From an uncultured Clostridia bacterium (GTDB taxonomy: Bacteria > Bacillota > Clostridia > Oscillospirales > Ruminococcaceae): a DNA stretch of 9,159 nucleotides. The stretch is taken from the NCBI GenBank assembly GCA_938014855.1, contig CALLQM010000384.1, positions 1-9,159 of the forward strand, read 5' to 3'. The translations under genes and the position numbers were made by a program. Positions 7,412-9,159 of the stretch are shown here, piece after piece; positions within the stretch are counted from its first letter, which is position 1, and each line of letters starts with the position of its first letter. The notes below the pieces were generated by a model, which saw only the letters and a list, made by a program, of their open reading frames with translations, had not been told where the DNA came from and did not search any database.

Positions 7412-7589
7412 GGGACAAGCTATTGTGAACGGAACCTTCTATAAGAGTGCAAAAACGGATGTGATACAGTCGGCTGATCCCGAAGAATCGTCTGGAATGC
7501 AGGAAAAATCCGACTTATCCGCTGAAAATATGCAACAGACAGAGCAAAGCGAAGGAGAGAAGGATGACAATGAAAGCAAAGCTGATTAA
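7389..7589 (+). other. Out-of-frame continuation of lgt encoding an acidic C-terminal tail
   Basis: From 7389 the frame one base ahead of lgt reads KLYVDTAEGQAIV and then a Glu/Ser/Asp/Gln-rich tail, ending with TAA at 7587-7589, 26 nt inside folD. It has no plausible start or ribosome binding site of its own. Its composition is like a real hydrophilic tail, and from memory the xxKLYV(D/N)T pattern follows the last membrane segment in clostridial Lgt proteins. Joining it after L285 gives a protein of 351 residues. Removing one A from the AAA at 7388-7390 would restore the reading D-N-L-K-L-Y-V-D-T. A sequencing or assembly error, a real mutation, or a +1 frameshift site (CTT AAA G) could all explain it; the enzyme core upstream is unaffected. 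Confidence 0.7.
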
Positions 7590-8424
7590 AGGAAAAGAAG
7601 TGTCTGCATCTCTGCGGCAGGAAATGAAAACAGAAGTTGCACAGCTTATTAAGCAGGGAATTACGCCGGGCTTAGCGGTTGTTTTAGTTGGTGAAGACCG
7701 AGCATCGCAAACTTATGTGCGCAGTAAAGAAAAAGGCTGTCAAGAACTTGGCATTTATTCCGAAAAGTATCTGCTGCCGACCGAAACGACGCAGACAGAA
7801 CTCATGGATTTAGTGGATAAACTCAATAAAGATCCGAAAATCAATGGAATTCTTGTTCAGCTTCCTCTGCCTCCTCATTTGGATTCCAAGATGGTGATTG
7901 AATCGATCTATTCTGAAAAAGACGTCGATGCATTTCACGCGTCCAATGTAGGAAGAATCATGATTGGCGATTATCACTTCCTGCCCTGTACGCCGGCTGG
8001 AATTATGGAACTTATTCATTCAGCCGGAATCGAAGTATCCGGAAAAGATTGTGTTGTTGTTGGACGCAGTAATATTGTGGGAAAACCGATGGCGATGCTT
8101 TTACTGCATGAAAATGGCACCGTTACGATTTGTCATTCTAAAACAAAAAACCTTGCAGAAGTTACCCGCCGTGCAGATATTTTGGTTTCTGCAATCGGTA
8201 AGGCAAAGTTTATTACGGCCGACATGGTTAAAGAAGGCGCAGTTGTGATTGACGTCGGGATGAATCGTGATGAAAATGGTAAACTTTGCGGAGACGTGGA
8301 TTTTGATGCGGTTTCCGAAATTGCAAGTGCGATTACACCGGTTCCCGGCGGCGTTGGACCGATGACGATTACCATGCTTTTGAAGAATACAATCACTGCT
8401 GCAAAATTAGCTGCAAAAAAATAA
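7564..8424 (+). CDS. folD: Bifunctional methylenetetrahydrofolate dehydrogenase / methenyltetrahydrofolate cyclohydrolase FolD
   Basis: FolD interconverts 5,10-methylene-THF and 10-formyl-THF with NADP(H) in the cytoplasm, supplying one-carbon units for purines and formyl-methionine. The 286-residue length is typical. Key residues visible are Y51 and K55 in TYVRSKEKG (catalytic lysine), Q99 in GILVQLPLP, D122 in DVDAF, the dinucleotide-binding stretch VVVGRSNIVGKPMAMLLL (164-181), and PVPGGVGPMT (259-268), the family's C-terminal signature. The usual DVDGFH is DVDAFH here, followed by ASNVGR rather than the common P-x-NxG. The ATG at 7564 has AGGAG (7553-7557) at 6 nt; a second ATG at 7570 is poorly spaced. 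The start overlaps the displaced lgt tail by 26 nt, so folD is probably translationally coupled to lgt and is the last gene of the operon. Confidence 0.98.
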   Translation: MTMKAKLIKGKEVSASLRQEMKTEVAQLIKQGITPGLAVVLVGEDRASQTYVRSKEKGCQELGIYSEKYLLPTETTQTELMDLVDKLNKDPKINGILVQLPLPPHLDSKMVIESIYSEKDVDAFHASNVGRIMIGDYHFLPCTPAGIMELIHSAGIEVSGKDCVVVGRSNIVGKPMAMLLLHENGTVTICHSKTKNLAEVTRRADILVSAIGKAKFITADMVKEGAVVIDVGMNRDENGKLCGDVDFDAVSEIASAITPVPGGVGPMTITMLLKNTITAAKLAAKK

Positions 8425-8444
8425 GAAAACCGATTAACACCCGC

Positions 8445-8473
8445 TTGACAGGGCTTATCCACTGTGTTAGAAT
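8445..8473 (+). promoter_or_regulatory. Strong sigma-A promoter for rplU-rpmA
   Basis: TTGACA (8445-8450) is a perfect -35, separated by exactly 17 nt from TAGAAT (8468-8473), a 5/6 match to the -10. It starts about 20 nt after the folD stop, with no terminator visible between. Transcription would begin near 8480 and give a leader of about 75 nt. The strength fits a ribosomal protein operon. Confidence 0.88.
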
Positions 8474-8478
8474 GATTT

Positions 8479-8547
8479 ATGCCGCATGTTTAAGGCTATA
8501 AGTGCGCATAGACGCCGCCTTTTAACAGCGAGACTTATGAAATGAGG
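8479..8547 (+). promoter_or_regulatory. Probable L21 leader (ribosomal protein autoregulatory RNA)
   Basis: Firmicutes often carry a structured L21 leader before rplU (an Rfam family), thought to mediate autoregulation. Here ATGCCGCAT (8479-8487) pairs with GTGCGCAT (8502-8509) with one bulged C and one G-U pair, around a 14-nt loop. The loop segment AAGGC (8492-8496) is complementary to GCCTT (8517-8521), so a pseudoknot is possible. CGC (8513-8515) can also pair with GCG (8528-8530). The ribosome binding site GAGG (8544-8547) follows 7 nt before the ATG. Position and structure support the call; I matched it from memory, not with a covariance model. Confidence 0.62.
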
Positions 8548-8554
8548 ATGCAAA

Positions 8555-8866
8555 ATGTACGCAGTAATTTGTACAGGTGGAAAACAGTATCGTGTTTCCG
8601 AAGGCGATGTTATTTACGTCGAAAAACTCGATGCTGAAGTAGATTCTACCGTGGATTTTGATCAGGTTCTTGTTGTCGGTAAGGACGACGGAATTGTAAC
8701 GGGCGCTCCCAATGTGGATGGCGCAACCGTAACTGGCAAGGTGCTTAAAAACGGCAAACAGAAAAAGATTACCGTTTTAACCTATCGCCCAAAGAAAGGC
8801 TCTGCCCGCAAAATGGGTCACAGACAGCCTTATACAAAAGTTAAAATCCAGTCTATTAAGGCTTAA
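8555..8866 (+). CDS. rplU: 50S ribosomal protein L21
   Basis: The 103-residue product is full length for L21, which binds 23S rRNA in the large subunit. It starts MYAVICTGGKQYRVSEGD, the conserved N terminus, and contains KNGKQKKITVLTYRPKKG and the family's closing GHRQPYTKVKI segment (about residues 88-98). GAGG (8544-8547) precedes the ATG by 7 nt. It lies behind a strong promoter and structured leader and is followed after 32 nt by rpmA. The prp/ysxB gene found between rplU and rpmA in many Firmicutes is missing. Confidence 0.99.
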   Translation: MYAVICTGGKQYRVSEGDVIYVEKLDAEVDSTVDFDQVLVVGKDDGIVTGAPNVDGATVTGKVLKNGKQKKITVLTYRPKKGSARKMGHRQPYTKVKIQSIKA

Positions 8867-8898
8867 TCGTTCTTGAAAGAAAGCAGAGGTGTTAATTC

Positions 8899-9156
8899 AT
8901 GGCACATAAGAAGGGCGTAGGCTCAACTAAGAACGGACGTGATTCCGAATCGAAACGCCTTGGCGTCAAGAGAGCGGACGGCCAGTTTGTACTTGCCGGA
9001 AACATCCTTGTTCGCCAAAGGGGAACACATATCCATCCGGGTAACAATGTTGGAAAAGGCTCTGACGATACCTTGTTCGCGCTCACAGACGGACGTGTAA
9101 AATTCGAGCGTATGGGACGTGACCGTAAAAAGGTTTCCATTTTCCCTGTACAGTGA
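8899..9156 (+). CDS. rpmA: 50S ribosomal protein L27, without N-terminal extension
   Basis: The 85-residue product is a complete L27, whose N-terminal arm reaches the peptidyl transferase centre. It has the conserved AHKKGVGSTKNGRDSESKR start (residues 2-20), then GNILVRQRGTHIHPGNNVG. In many Firmicutes L27 is made with about nine extra residues (such as MLxxxLQxFA) that the Prp protease removes. Here the ATG is directly before AHKKG, an in-frame TAA lies at 8893-8895, and AGAGGTG (8885-8891) is well placed for the ATG at 8899, so an extension is excluded. This agrees with the absence of prp upstream. The gene ends in tandem TGA codons (9154-9159) at the window edge. In related genomes obg often follows, but that lies outside. 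Confidence 0.99.
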   Translation: MAHKKGVGSTKNGRDSESKRLGVKRADGQFVLAGNILVRQRGTHIHPGNNVGKGSDDTLFALTDGRVKFERMGRDRKKVSIFPVQ

Positions 9157-9159
9157 TGA

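Overview
The window looks like a chromosomal segment from a low-to-mid GC, spore-forming member of the Firmicutes, most likely class Clostridia (Oscillospirales-like). This rests on a YunB-family sporulation gene, strong AGGAGG-type ribosome binding sites, the YmfF/YmfH M16 peptidase pair, and an L21 leader-like region before rplU. The taxonomic call is inference from gene content, not from a search. Nearly all genes lie on the plus strand and no mobile element, tRNA, rRNA or CRISPR array is visible.

Bases 1-816 hold the C-terminal 256 codons of a medium-chain-type acyl-CoA synthetase, closed by a strong intrinsic terminator. Bases 869-3670 hold yunB (sporulation membrane protein), a promoter, ligA (NAD-dependent DNA ligase) and a GC-rich hairpin. 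Bases 3632-3952 form the only long intergenic stretch. It carries the post-ligA hairpin, a nested inverted repeat, an extended -10 promoter and a leader of about 140 nt that can fold into alternative helices, one of which would cover the ymfF ribosome binding site.

Bases 3953-8424 look like one operon: ymfF and ymfH (an M16 pair in which only YmfH has the zinc motif HxxEH), lgt (prolipoprotein diacylglyceryl transferase) and folD (one-carbon folate metabolism). The lgt frame ends at 7411, but the +1 frame stays open from there into the folD start and reads as an acidic tail. This suggests a single-base indel, or less likely a frameshift site, near 7385-7391.

Bases 8425-9159 hold a near-consensus sigma-A promoter, a structured leader, rplU (L21) and rpmA (L27). 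The prp/ysxB protease gene that many Firmicutes carry between these two is absent, and L27 correspondingly starts at MAHKKG without the cleavable N-terminal extension. The most interesting places are the ymfF leader, the lgt frame break and the prp-less L21-L27 unit. I do not see a clearly new multi-gene system.
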